Of a DNA stretch of 45,244 bases, positions 26,380 through 35,222 are shown in pieces. The stretch lies in assembly GCF_002954455.1 (NCBI RefSeq), contig NZ_MSCC01000003.1:99619-144862 (forward strand), read 5' to 3'. Made by a program: the position numbers and the translations under genes. Positions within the stretch are counted from its first letter, which is position 1, and each line of letters starts with the position of its first letter. Under the pieces are notes generated by a model that was not told the origin of the DNA, did no database searches, and was given only the letters and a program-made list of their open reading frames with translations. Source of the stretch: Photobacterium aquimaris. GTDB taxonomy: Bacteria > Pseudomonadota > Gammaproteobacteria > Enterobacterales > Vibrionaceae.

Positions 26380-27567
26380 ATGGCAAACAAATATGATGTA
26401 GTAATTATTGGTGCAGGTGCTGCAGGCTTAATGTGTGCAGCTACTGCAGGTAAGCGTGGACGCTCAGTGTTAGTGCTTGATCATGGTAAGAAACCTGGCC
26501 GTAAGATATTAATCTCAGGTGGCGGTCGTTGTAATTTCACTAACAATGATGTGGCTGCTAATAATTATGTTTGCCGTAATCCTCATTTTGTTAAATCAGC
26601 CTTGTCGCAGTACAGCCAATGGGATTTTATTGGCTTAGTGTGCCAGCATGAAATTGACTATGAAGAGCGCGATCATGGACAATTATTTTGCTTAGATTCA
26701 GCCAAAGACATTGTCAAAATGCTGATTGCTGAATGTGATTTACCCAATATCAGCTTACGTTATCAAACCGACATCAGTGCTATTACCCAATTAGATTCTG
26801 GGTTTAGTTTGAATGTTAACGGTGAAACGATCTGCTGCGAATCGTTGGTAGTTGCTACCGGTGGCTTATCAATGCCAAAATTAGGCGCAACGCCATTTGG
26901 TTATCAAATTGCTGAGCAGTTTGGCTTAAAAATGGTGCCGACGACTGCTGGTTTAGTGCCATTTACGTTACATAAGCAAGATAAAGACGCCTTTGAAGAG
27001 TTATCAGGTATTGCAGTACCTGCGGTGATCACTACTGAAAATGGCACTAGTTTTAAAGAAAATTTATTATTCACTCACCGTGGTTTATCCGGGCCTGTAG
27101 TTCTGCAAATTTCATCGTACTGGTTACCAGGGCAAAAAGTGACCATTGATTTATTACCGATGCTCAATTTGGCTGAAACACTACTTGAATTACGTGAACA
27201 GCATCCGAATCAAAGTATAAAGAACACCTTATCGCGTTTGTTACCGAAGCGGTTAATTGAAGTGCTAATCGCGCGTGGTGATATTACCGATAAGCCGTTA
27301 AAGCAACTTAACCACAAAGAGTTTGAGCAGCTTGCAAGCTACTTCCATCAATGGAACATTGCTCCTAATGGCACTGAAGGTTACCGCACTGCAGAGGTAA
27401 CATTAGGTGGGGTTGATACTGATGAATTGTCATCAAAAACGATGGAAGCAAAGAAAGTGAAAGGCTTATTTTTTGCTGGTGAAGTGATGGATGTTAGTGG
27501 TTGGCTTGGTGGTTATAACTTTCAATGGGCGTGGAGTTCTGGCTATGTTGCTGGACAAAATGCGTGA
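26380..27567 (+). CDS. yhiN: YhiN-type FAD-dependent oxidoreductase; transposon target gene
   Basis: A flavoprotein of about 395 aa in the HI0933/BaiN-like family. The FAD dinucleotide motif VVIIGAGAAGLMCA is at the N-terminus, followed by the family hallmark GRKILISGGGRCNFTN. The C-terminus GEVMDVSGWLGGYNFQWAWSSG is the conserved second FAD contact. Its physiological reaction is not established. An upstream in-frame TTG at 26371 with AAAGG 4 bp away is an alternative start. The last codons are intact and the Tn7-like element begins 3 bp after the TGA; the target duplication overlaps the last two bases of the stop codon. The conserved 3' end is the likely TnsD binding site. Confidence 0.92.
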   Translation: MANKYDVVIIGAGAAGLMCAATAGKRGRSVLVLDHGKKPGRKILISGGGRCNFTNNDVAANNYVCRNPHFVKSALSQYSQWDFIGLVCQHEIDYEERDHGQLFCLDSAKDIVKMLIAECDLPNISLRYQTDISAITQLDSGFSLNVNGETICCESLVVATGGLSMPKLGATPFGYQIAEQFGLKMVPTTAGLVPFTLHKQDKDAFEELSGIAVPAVITTENGTSFKENLLFTHRGLSGPVVLQISSYWLPGQKVTIDLLPMLNLAETLLELREQHPNQSIKNTLSRLLPKRLIEVLIARGDITDKPLKQLNHKEFEQLASYFHQWNIAPNGTEGYRTAEVTLGGVDTDELSSKTMEAKKVKGLFFAGEVMDVSGWLGGYNFQWAWSSGYVAGQNA

Positions 27568-27570
27568 TAT
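27566..27570. repeat. Target site duplication, left copy (GATAT)
   Basis: GATAT immediately outside the TGTGT terminus, repeated exactly at 39229-39233 beyond the other terminus. A 5-bp duplication is the Tn7 hallmark. Its first two bases are the GA of the yhiN stop codon. Confidence 0.95.
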
Positions 27571-27650
27571 TGTGTAGATACAATAAAGTTTGCCCGTAAG
27601 CATTAAAGTTTGCCCGTAAGAGTATTTTTATACAATAAAGTTTGCCCGTA
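27571..27650 (+). repeat. tnsA-side end with three TnsB-site repeats
   Basis: The terminal TGTGTAGAT is followed by three direct repeats with the core AAAGTTTGCCCGTA: 27580-27600, 27601-27620 (abutting the first) and 27632-27650. Dense packing over 80 bp resembles Tn7 right ends. Site 3 ends 50 bp before the tnsA ATG, and the likely promoter (TACAAT at 27631-27636) overlaps it, so TnsB bound at this end should repress its own operon, as known for Tn7. Confidence 0.9.
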
Positions 27651-27699
27651 GTTGTGTTGTTTACTATCTTTACTTGAGGTGAACTTTATTGGATTTAAT

Positions 27700-28533
27700 A
27701 TGGGACGAGGACGAAAACTAGAGTCGTTAAAAGACTTTGAGCGGGCATTAAAAAATAAATATGGAATAGGCCAAGGTCCTAATTATAAGCCTTGGCTTAG
27801 GATACAGGATGTAAAATCTAAAGGTATACGCTCACTAATCTATGGCAGGAAATCTCAAAGGGAACATCATATGATGTCTTCAGTAGAGAGTGAGCACTTC
27901 TACCTTGCTGAGTTTTCAAATAGTGTGGTTGATATTAGAGAGCAGTTTCCGCTTCTTCCTCTAAATTATACTCAAAAAGTAGCTAAAACACTTGGCGTGG
28001 ATCATCCTAAACACCCTCAAACGAAAGAACCTATTATCATGACAACGGATCAGTTGCTCACGATAAACTCCCCTCAAGGCACAAAATATCATGCAATTTC
28101 TATAAAACCTGAAGCGGATTCTGGGGATCTACGAGTGCTAGAGAAAATAGATATTGAGCGAGTCTGTTGGGAGTTGCTTGGGGTTAAGTTCAGCTATTTT
28201 ACGGGTAATGAAGTAACAAAAGTTCAAAGTAGTAACCTTCAATGGGCTACCTCCCCTTTTCGTGAGAATCCAATAAGCTTTTCTTGTGATCAGATTAATT
28301 GTGCTCTCTCTGTATTATCTGTTAGGCAATATTTTATTGAAGATCTTTGTAATCAATTTATCTCACTGAATATTACATCTAATGATGACGCTTTATTGTT
28401 AACTCGTTTTCTAATAGCTGATAAATTTATCGATGTTGATCTATCGACTAATATTTCTGAATCAGGGCTCATTGATGTTAAGTATGTAGCTGAAAATCAA
28501 GGAGACGTTAGATATGGAGCTTCCTCGGAATAG
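27700..28533 (+). CDS. tnsA: TnsA transposase endonuclease
   Basis: A 277-aa restriction-enzyme-like nuclease that cuts the 5' strands at the transposon ends, enabling cut-and-paste movement with TnsB. Active-site residues align with Tn7 TnsA (E63, D114, Q130, K132): Glu63 in SSVESEHF, Asp117 in MTTDQLL and Lys136 in AISIKPEA; the Gln position is Ser here. The C-terminal half contains the TnsC-contacting helical domain. The start is set at MGRGRKLESL, which gives the family length (273 aa in Tn7). The frame stays open to a TTG at 27652, but that segment abuts a TnsB site and looks non-coding. GAGGTGA lies 17 bp upstream of the ATG, unusually far. The gene overlaps tnsB by 20 bp. Confidence 0.93.
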   Translation: MGRGRKLESLKDFERALKNKYGIGQGPNYKPWLRIQDVKSKGIRSLIYGRKSQREHHMMSSVESEHFYLAEFSNSVVDIREQFPLLPLNYTQKVAKTLGVDHPKHPQTKEPIIMTTDQLLTINSPQGTKYHAISIKPEADSGDLRVLEKIDIERVCWELLGVKFSYFTGNEVTKVQSSNLQWATSPFRENPISFSCDQINCALSVLSVRQYFIEDLCNQFISLNITSNDDALLLTRFLIADKFIDVDLSTNISESGLIDVKYVAENQGDVRYGASSE

Positions 28534-30652
28534 TATTTGGAGTGTGAATAATTCGGACTTGGTTAAAGATGGTCTTTATCGTCTGTTGGATATCATGCAG
28601 GATGTTGAGTCTGTTATTTTATACTCTCTTGAAGACACCTCCACAACGGTTAGGCCTATAGCGGTTTCTCTAGATGGCTTTATTGAACTTGTTTCTAGCC
28701 GTAAAGCTAAAAAAGCACAATATGAGTTACCAACTTATCTTTTAGTTGATGAAGAAAATATTCCAGATGAGCACATTGGTCGTCGAGACAAAAATTATGA
28801 TTTAATTAAAGGCATTATATCAAATAGTATTTTTCTGTTTGATTATGCGACCAAGAAACGCTCGTCTCAACTAGCTGAATATGCGAAAGGCGTTGATGTC
28901 GATCGTAAGTCTTTAGCTCGATTGCTTACTCAATATTGGCGATATGGGCAGGACAAAATGGCTCTGTTACCTGCATTTTCGAAAAGCGGAGGTTCTGGGC
29001 GAGACCGAACTCCAACAATAAAGCCATTAGGTGCACCAAAACAACCAAGAACTATAGCGGTGGATAGATCTGCTAAATTTATTGTGAGTGATGACGATAA
29101 AAATAAATTCAAAAAAGCGTTAAAGAAGTACTATCTTAAAGAGTCAGGGTTGTCGTTAGCAAAAACGTATGACAACTTACTAAAAGACAGCTATTCAAAA
29201 GAGTTAAACTTAGCTTATGCATGTGGCAGACCTCCTTTAGTGCCAACTAAAAAGCAGTTTAGTTACTGGCGTACAAAGTTATTTAGTAAAGAACAGATAA
29301 TTAAACAACGAACGTCAGAGAATGACTTTCTTCGAAATAAAAGGGGGGTGTTAGGCAGTATTACTGATCGAAGTTATTTGCCAGGAGCTCACTTTGAAAT
29401 AGATGCAACTGTTGCTGATGTGCATATCGTATCGGAGTTTGGGCCTAAATATGTTTTAGGACGACCAACGATTTATATTGTTGTAGACAGAGCGAGTCGA
29501 ATGATCGTTGGTATGCATGTATCGCTCTATCATGCTTCATGGCGTGCAGCAAGGCAGGCATTAACAAATAGCTTTTGCTCTAAATCGACTTACTGTAAAA
29601 GTTTTGGCGTAGATATTGAAAATTCAGAATGGCCCTGTGCTCATATCCCTAAAGAGTTGGTTTGTGATAATGGTGAAATGATTGGTGTGCAACCTAAAAA
29701 AGCATTGACGCCAATGACGCAACTATCATTTACCCCACCATATAGACCCGATTGTAAAGGTGTAGTAGAGAAGCGATTTGATATTATTAATAAAGAAGTA
29801 CTGCATGAGTTACTGGGTACGACGAGAGGTGGTCAGATTGTTCGAGGTAGCAGAGATCCTAGAAAGGACGCGATCTACACGCTTAAAGAGATTACTGCTG
29901 AAATAATTAAAGCTGTACTAGAACATAATCGTTCGATTCTTGAAAATTTAGCTTTTTCCAGCCCTTTACTCATTGAAAATGATTTATCCCCAACGCCTCT
30001 GAACTACTGGAAAATTCATCTCGCAAAGCATAAGCATGAACTCCAATTAGCTAATAGTAATGAAGTTATTGCTAGATTGCTCCCTTCAGCAGAAGTAAGC
30101 ATGACTCGCAGCGGAATATATTTTAATGGTATGTATTATTCGTGTTCAGAACTTGAAGAATGTAATTTAGCATCTGTTGCTCGGTCTTCAGGACAATGGA
30201 GGCTAGAGGCTAGAATAGATGAAAATACAACCAATTACATATATGTTCGCTTAGATAAAAATAAAGAATTTATTAGGTGTGATCTATTACCTCGGAGTCG
30301 AATGTTGGGTGATAAATCTATGTTTGAGTCGGATTTTATTCAAGATTGGCTTGATACTAAGAAAGAGTTAACACCAATATCAACGACCTCAATTGACGAT
30401 CACAAGCATCGGCAGGAAGTGACCCGACAAGCGAAGCGAAGAAGCAAAGATGCAGAGAAAGTCTCTTTTAGAGATAAAACGAGCAATACCCGCCAGCGTC
30501 GGAAGGAAGAATTAGAGGCAACTACAAATATGATTGCACCAGCTTCTGAAACTTCAGTCAGTAATGACGTTTCTGGTTACATTCTTTCAGATAATAAAGT
30601 TATTTCGTTACCAAAAGGTAGAAAAAGAAGAACCAGTAGAGGTGAGTCATGA
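28514..30652 (+). CDS. tnsB: TnsB DDE transposase
   Basis: A 712-aa retroviral-integrase-fold transposase that binds the end repeats and performs 3' cleavage and strand transfer. The catalytic triad is visible as Asp297 (HFEIDATVAD), Asp385 (LVCDNGEM) and Glu419 (VVEKRFDIIN). The D-D spacing of 88 and D-E spacing of 34 nearly equal Tn7 TnsB (D273, D361, E396). The N-terminal helical DNA-binding domains and a C-terminal beta-barrel follow the Tn7 layout. The extreme C-terminus carries LPKGRKRR, a basic motif also found in TnsC of this element. The last 4 bp overlap the tnsC start (ATGA). Confidence 0.95.
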   Translation: MELPRNSIWSVNNSDLVKDGLYRLLDIMQDVESVILYSLEDTSTTVRPIAVSLDGFIELVSSRKAKKAQYELPTYLLVDEENIPDEHIGRRDKNYDLIKGIISNSIFLFDYATKKRSSQLAEYAKGVDVDRKSLARLLTQYWRYGQDKMALLPAFSKSGGSGRDRTPTIKPLGAPKQPRTIAVDRSAKFIVSDDDKNKFKKALKKYYLKESGLSLAKTYDNLLKDSYSKELNLAYACGRPPLVPTKKQFSYWRTKLFSKEQIIKQRTSENDFLRNKRGVLGSITDRSYLPGAHFEIDATVADVHIVSEFGPKYVLGRPTIYIVVDRASRMIVGMHVSLYHASWRAARQALTNSFCSKSTYCKSFGVDIENSEWPCAHIPKELVCDNGEMIGVQPKKALTPMTQLSFTPPYRPDCKGVVEKRFDIINKEVLHELLGTTRGGQIVRGSRDPRKDAIYTLKEITAEIIKAVLEHNRSILENLAFSSPLLIENDLSPTPLNYWKIHLAKHKHELQLANSNEVIARLLPSAEVSMTRSGIYFNGMYYSCSELEECNLASVARSSGQWRLEARIDENTTNYIYVRLDKNKEFIRCDLLPRSRMLGDKSMFESDFIQDWLDTKKELTPISTTSIDDHKHRQEVTRQAKRRSKDAEKVSFRDKTSNTRQRRKEELEATTNMIAPASETSVSNDVSGYILSDNKVISLPKGRKRRTSRGES

Positions 30653-32073
30653 GAATTGAACTTGCTGTATATCAAGATGCAATTTTACCTGAGCATCAAG
30701 GAAATCCACTTATTGAGGCACTCCCAACTAAGCAGTCTTGGGAAAGTGTTATGGAAGTATTTAGTAATTACCCTGATTATGCAGAAGAAATAGCTGATCA
30801 TCCCGACCCATTGGTTCGTGACGAATATCTAAACCGCATAGAAGAAATTAGACAGCCATTGACTGACTATGAAGCATGTTTTAGATCGGTAGAAAGAGCA
30901 ATTAAAAAGGGCTATTCGGCAAAGAACCCGCTGAGCCCAACAACGGCTCAATACTTACATTATTTGGTTGATGAAAGGCCTGATATAGAACCACGTACAG
31001 GTTTCTTTGAACCTAAGGGAGATGGATTGACTCTGATTGGCGAAAGTGGTGTTGGTAAAACGTCAATGGTGGAGCAAGTTCTTAGCTATTTCCCGAATGT
31101 TATTGAGCATGAGTCTTATCGAGGACAAGTTTTAGAGCTCAGGAAACAAGTAGTTTGGATAAAAGTTGATTGTCCTAGTAATTCGAGCGTTAGGGACTTA
31201 TGTGAAGAGGTTCTTTCAACATTAGACCTAACACTTGATAGAGAAAAAACGAAGCCAGCAGGAACGATAGGTGCTTTAATTCGGCAGTTAGAGCAGTGTA
31301 TGAAATCAAGTTTTATTGGAATGCTTGTTATTGATGAAATGCAGAATCTGAAGTTTAAGCGAACGGGTGGAGAAAATAACTTATTAAGATTTTTACACAG
31401 GTTGATGAATAAATTAGGTATTCCTCTTTTCTTTGTGGCAAATCCACCATTTGATCAATCTTTAGTTAAAGAACTTAAGTCTGCGCGTCGAGCTGAAAGC
31501 TGCTATCACCATACTATGTCTGTATTAGAAAGGAATAGTATTTCATGGAATGCGTTTGTAGATCAGCTTTGGCAATACCAATGGACAAATGTATATACAG
31601 AGCTGACAGAAGAACTTAATGATGCGCTTCATGTGCTTTCGGTCGGTAATATTGATATGGCAAGCCGTACCTACCGAGAAGCACAACGATTAGTTATTGG
31701 CGCTGATGATGAGCGTATTACTCCAGCAGCATTAGAATTAGGAAATGCTGCTGCATGTGGGCTTTCTAGACAAACAGAAGAAGTTAATGAACTAAAAGAG
31801 GCGATTTTATTACCCAAGGGGCGGAAACGTAGTAATCGATGTATAGAAAATCCAGCGTTAAAAAGTGTAGATAAAACGGGTGATATCACTAAGCCACAGC
31901 ATCCTGAGTTTGCTTCTAAGCTTATTGCGTTAGTTGAAGCGGTTGACTTGAAAAATCGAATTGGTGATCCTGATCTGTTTCAACAAGCTGCTGGTTTAGA
32001 AGATCCTATACGTTACTTAAGGTCTAGAAATATCGTTCTTGACGATCCACTTTCAGAACTATCCTATAGTTAA
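30649..32073 (+). CDS. tnsC: TnsC AAA+ regulator ATPase
   Basis: A 474-aa AAA+ ATPase that links the target selector (TnsD/TniQ) to the TnsAB transposase and confers target immunity. Walker A GESGVGKTS lies at residues 131-139 and Walker B MLVIDEMQNL at about 225-234. It is shorter than Tn7 TnsC (555 aa), mainly in the C-terminal tail. After the ATPase core there is the motif LLPKGRKRS, nearly the same as at the TnsB C-terminus. The start overlaps the tnsB stop (ATGA), so translation is coupled. Confidence 0.94.
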   Translation: MRIELAVYQDAILPEHQGNPLIEALPTKQSWESVMEVFSNYPDYAEEIADHPDPLVRDEYLNRIEEIRQPLTDYEACFRSVERAIKKGYSAKNPLSPTTAQYLHYLVDERPDIEPRTGFFEPKGDGLTLIGESGVGKTSMVEQVLSYFPNVIEHESYRGQVLELRKQVVWIKVDCPSNSSVRDLCEEVLSTLDLTLDREKTKPAGTIGALIRQLEQCMKSSFIGMLVIDEMQNLKFKRTGGENNLLRFLHRLMNKLGIPLFFVANPPFDQSLVKELKSARRAESCYHHTMSVLERNSISWNAFVDQLWQYQWTNVYTELTEELNDALHVLSVGNIDMASRTYREAQRLVIGADDERITPAALELGNAAACGLSRQTEEVNELKEAILLPKGRKRSNRCIENPALKSVDKTGDITKPQHPEFASKLIALVEAVDLKNRIGDPDLFQQAAGLEDPIRYLRSRNIVLDDPLSELSYS

Positions 32074-32105
32074 TTTATAGGTATTACCCAGAAAGGAGAT
32101 TCATC

Positions 32106-33662
32106 ATGAAGCTGCCTAAAGCACTACCTGATGAGTCTCTGTTTAGCCGCATATGCCGTCATTTAGCTATTTGTGAACTTCCTCTTGAGCAAGCTTTGCA
32201 GCAGCTTGTGGGTGATGGGAGAGCTGTAATTCATCCTTATCTTACATCCAATTTGCATCTTATTAGTCAATTCACCGATGAGTCGCCACAGAAGCTTTTA
32301 TCGTGTCAAACTCTCCGCCCTCTATTTTCTTATTTCTTGCCGAAATACCGTACTGTCCTTGATGATGTTACTGCTGCTTCAAATTGCATTGTAAGAGCTA
32401 GCCAACTATCAACCTTTCGTGACAAAGAACCTCTATCTGTAAAGTATTGTCCTTTGTGTGCAAAAGATGATGTATATGATTTTGGCGTAGCCTATTGGCA
32501 CCTTTCTCATCAAGTTTCTGGTGTTGAAGCTTGCTTGATACATAAAGCATGGTTAGTTCATCATGAACTCCCAAATCGTATTCATATTAATGGTCACTTA
32601 CTTCCTGATACAGGAAGTAAGCCTATCTACTGTAATGAACTAGCATTAGAGTTTGCACAATTTGTATCTAATCAAATCAAAATCTTAAATGCTAAGAAAC
32701 CAAGCTATGAGGTTTTGTGTAACGCATATCTTAAAAAGTTAAGTATTAATGGCAGTTTGACACTAAGTGGTCGAGTTAAACGGAAAGAGATAACACAGGA
32801 GTTATTTGAATTATCAGAAGAATTATTTCCCACGCAGTCTGCTTTGTCTCTTAGAACATCAGTAGATTTTCGCTTTGTTTCATCTCTGATTTCTGGTCAG
32901 TACCCTCAACATCCCTTTAAACATCTATTGTTTGAGTTTTACCTATCTCGTTGTCAATCCAGTAGTGGAACTAGACTATTTAATGTTCAGAAAGTACCTA
33001 TAAACAAAGAAGAACAGTGCTGTGATTTATTAAGATCTGGACTATCAATGGCTGCGGTAAGTCGAGAAATTGATAAAAGTAGATGCTATGTAAAAAGCAT
33101 TGCATTGAAGAATGATATTCCTGTTAATTTAAAACCTAAAAAAATCACTAGAAGCCTTAAAGCTTCAATCGTTAATCTGGCTAAAAAAGGTTTTCATCGA
33201 AGTGCTTTAGCAAAGCTTTATAGTATTTCCACTGGTAGTGTAGAGTTGATTATTTCAACGACTTCGGGGCTTGTAGAGTGGCGGAAACGATGTAAATGGG
33301 AATCTTTACGGCGCAGATATAGTTGTCAAATAATACGTTTTATTGCTTCAACCCCGAACGCTTGTCGACAAGAGATTAAGAATAGCTATGAAGCTGCATT
33401 TCATTGGTTATACATCAATGAGCGTGAATGGCTTGAAAAAATACTTCCTGTTGCTACTCAAACACAGCGTGTGGAAAAAGTGGACTGGTATCAGCGAGAC
33501 CTTGAATTAGTTGTTGAAGTTCGAAAGTTGTTGTTCTCTTCAAATTCCAAGTTATCACGTACAGAATTAGATAGATTCTTAGGCGGGCACGGTTGGCTTA
33601 CGTCTAAATTAGAAAAATTACCAAAAACAAGAAAATTACTTCGAAATAATGGTTTACTTTAA
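32106..33662 (+). CDS. tnsD: TnsD target selector (TniQ family), yhiN-specific
   Basis: A 518-aa protein matching Tn7 TnsD (508 aa), which binds the end of a conserved gene and recruits TnsC. The N-terminal TniQ domain starts LPDESLFSRICRH. The zinc knuckle is Cys115-x2-Cys118 ... Cys143-x2-His146 (YCPLC ... ACLIH), with the same spacing as Tn7 (C124, C127, C152, H155). The C-terminal part holds HTH-like segments (SGLSMAAVSREIDKSRCYV and KKGFHRSALAKLYSISTGSV) expected to read DNA. The insertion position implies that its target is the 3' end of yhiN. GAAAGGAG is a strong ribosome binding site. It is last in the tns operon. Confidence 0.93.
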   Translation: MKLPKALPDESLFSRICRHLAICELPLEQALQQLVGDGRAVIHPYLTSNLHLISQFTDESPQKLLSCQTLRPLFSYFLPKYRTVLDDVTAASNCIVRASQLSTFRDKEPLSVKYCPLCAKDDVYDFGVAYWHLSHQVSGVEACLIHKAWLVHHELPNRIHINGHLLPDTGSKPIYCNELALEFAQFVSNQIKILNAKKPSYEVLCNAYLKKLSINGSLTLSGRVKRKEITQELFELSEELFPTQSALSLRTSVDFRFVSSLISGQYPQHPFKHLLFEFYLSRCQSSSGTRLFNVQKVPINKEEQCCDLLRSGLSMAAVSREIDKSRCYVKSIALKNDIPVNLKPKKITRSLKASIVNLAKKGFHRSALAKLYSISTGSVELIISTTSGLVEWRKRCKWESLRRRYSCQIIRFIASTPNACRQEIKNSYEAAFHWLYINEREWLEKILPVATQTQRVEKVDWYQRDLELVVEVRKLLFSSNSKLSRTELDRFLGGHGWLTSKLEKLPKTRKLLRNNGLL

Positions 33663-33780
33663 ATGCATTATTTTGAAGTAATGTAGGTGTTGTTGATGGT
33701 CGCTTTAGGTATTGCTTTTTATCAGTAAGTTATCGTAAAAAAGGAGTGGGTCTAAGAACATATCATACGAGGAAATGATA

Positions 33781-33827
33781 GTCCCAACGCTGAACTAGGT
33801 GTGTTTAACGTTGGGAGTTTTCTTAAA
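33781..33827 (+). terminator. Possible terminator after tnsD
   Basis: CCCAACG ... CGTTGGG stem with a loop of about 20 nt, then AGTTTTC. It lies between the convergent tnsD and Panacea genes. The large loop makes it only a moderate candidate. Confidence 0.45.
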
Positions 33828-33841
33828 TACTTGTGCTCACT

Positions 33842-34321
33842 TTATTGAGCAATTCGGTGTGCTTTATATTCTCGAGCTTTTTTAACCAAGTCTAGATCGC
33901 TATATTTACTACTCGATAGTACTGGGTATGTAGAATATACAAGCTTAATGAAATCTTCATAATTTTTATCTTTGGTAGCATTGATAACAAAGTCTACAAT
34001 TTCTTTTAACTGAGGGGTTATAGTAAACTTGTCACTTGCATTATTTGATAATTGAAACAGCTGCTTATTTCCACCAAAAACTGTTGTTGTATTTATGACT
34101 GTAATATCAGGATCATCTTTTGCCATTCTAACAAAGTCATCCACATATGGGCCATAATGGTGGAAGTGCCAAATAGTATTTGTTAACTGTCTATCATGCT
34201 CTAGAGCAGCCTTCCAATCTGTGAGGTACAACATTTTTGTTAGCCGTGAAGCAGACAGTTCATCTTTGTAAGGATAAGCCTGTAATATATATTTGATAAC
34301 ATTCATTATTACATTTTCCAT
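33842..34321 (-). CDS. Panacea-domain (SocA-like) protein, putative antitoxin
   Basis: A 159-aa protein. The stretch SASRLTKMLYLTDW ... TIWHFHHYGPYVDDFVRM near residues 20-60 has the pattern of the SocA-like/Panacea (DUF4065) domain, known in antitoxins paired with many toxin types. The start is set at MENVIMNVIKYIL because GGAGGG lies 6 bp upstream; the frame is open further up but lacks a ribosome binding site. This ATG overlaps, as TAATG at 34319-34323, the stop codon of the -1-frame continuation of the upstream GAF gene, which supports coupled translation of the two. A toxin-antitoxin or defence role is inferred from the domain and its place as transposon cargo. Confidence 0.7.
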   Translation of the reverse strand: MENVIMNVIKYILQAYPYKDELSASRLTKMLYLTDWKAALEHDRQLTNTIWHFHHYGPYVDDFVRMAKDDPDITVINTTTVFGGNKQLFQLSNNASDKFTITPQLKEIVDFVINATKDKNYEDFIKLVYSTYPVLSSSKYSDLDLVKKAREYKAHRIAQ

Positions 34322-35222
34322 TAGAAGCCCTCCGATGAAGCTATTTCTAAGCTCGGCATATGATTTTCTAGTGACTCTAGCAGATGACATAAGTTCTGCT
34401 TTTCTCTATCAGTCATAGCTCTCTTAATTTTTGATAATTTCAGACCATCAGCATTTATAGATTCAAAAACTAAAACAGCCACGGTTTTTTTTGGTTATTT
34501 TGTATTCTAAACCCTTGTAGCGCTCTACTTTTCATCTTTATGTTATCTAGTGTCTCATTATCGATAGAAAATTCAGTAATATTATGCATTTTCCAGTTTG
34601 GTAAATCGTCTTCAGGCGAATATGGATTAACATCTGCAAAGTATCCCGTTTGCCAAATCTTTTCAATACAACCGATATTTCTAGGGTATAACCGATTCGG
34701 TCTAGTTCTATAGACCTCATTATCAGAGTATCTACCTACGCATAAAAATAGATCCATATCCATTTTGTATAAGCTTATACGTTCATTTGACGTAAGGACA
34801 AATTTAGAAAAATAATTATTAAATATATACCGACTAAACAAGTCGTAGCAATTAATTGTCTTGCTATTGCTCTTTTCATGTAATTGTTGGTTATCTTCCT
34901 GTAGCTGCTCATTTTCCCTTTTGAGGCGATGATACGTTGTTTTTAGGATAGAACGAGTTACATGACCACCTAATCCTCCCCAAATGGCACAAATGAACGC
35001 GCTAATGAATAAGGCAGTGAACCATTCTTCTAACACCCAAAAGTCTAAAAGCTTAGCTCTAAAATCAGATGGTAATCTATGACGAACCATTTCTTGTATG
35101 TTCGTTGGAATACCAATATAACCAAATGCGATGATACTATAGATACTAGGAATTAACCCTAAGCTTAAGAAACGCAACCACATTTTTTTGTATGCTGGCA
35201 TACCTTCTAATGCTAATTTCAC
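34321..35222 (-). CDS. Membrane-anchored GAF-like protein, frame broken at an A8 run
   Basis: The uninterrupted frame (35222 to 34470) encodes 250 aa: two membrane helices (near residues 14-34 and 67-87), a coiled coil (about 97-117, RLKRENEQLQEDNQQLHEK) and a GAF-like sensor domain (ISLYKMDMDLFLCVGRYSDN, YPRNIGCIEKIW). It stops at TAG after an 8-A run (34482-34489 on the plus strand, T8). In the -1 frame coding continues as TVAVLVFESINADGLK, the expected final GAF strand, and ends at 34321 overlapping the Panacea start. The intact product would be about 300 aa. Either one A is missing (mutation, phase variation or sequencing error), or A_AAA_AAA is used for programmed slippage. The start is GTG with AAGGT upstream; ATG at 35201 is an alternative. 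Confidence 0.72.

Noticed and set aside
33842..34390. Upstream start at 34390 for the Panacea gene
   Set aside because: It has no ribosome binding site, whereas the internal ATG at 34321 has GGAGGG at ideal distance; the extra segment is better explained as overlapping the -1-frame end of the GAF gene.
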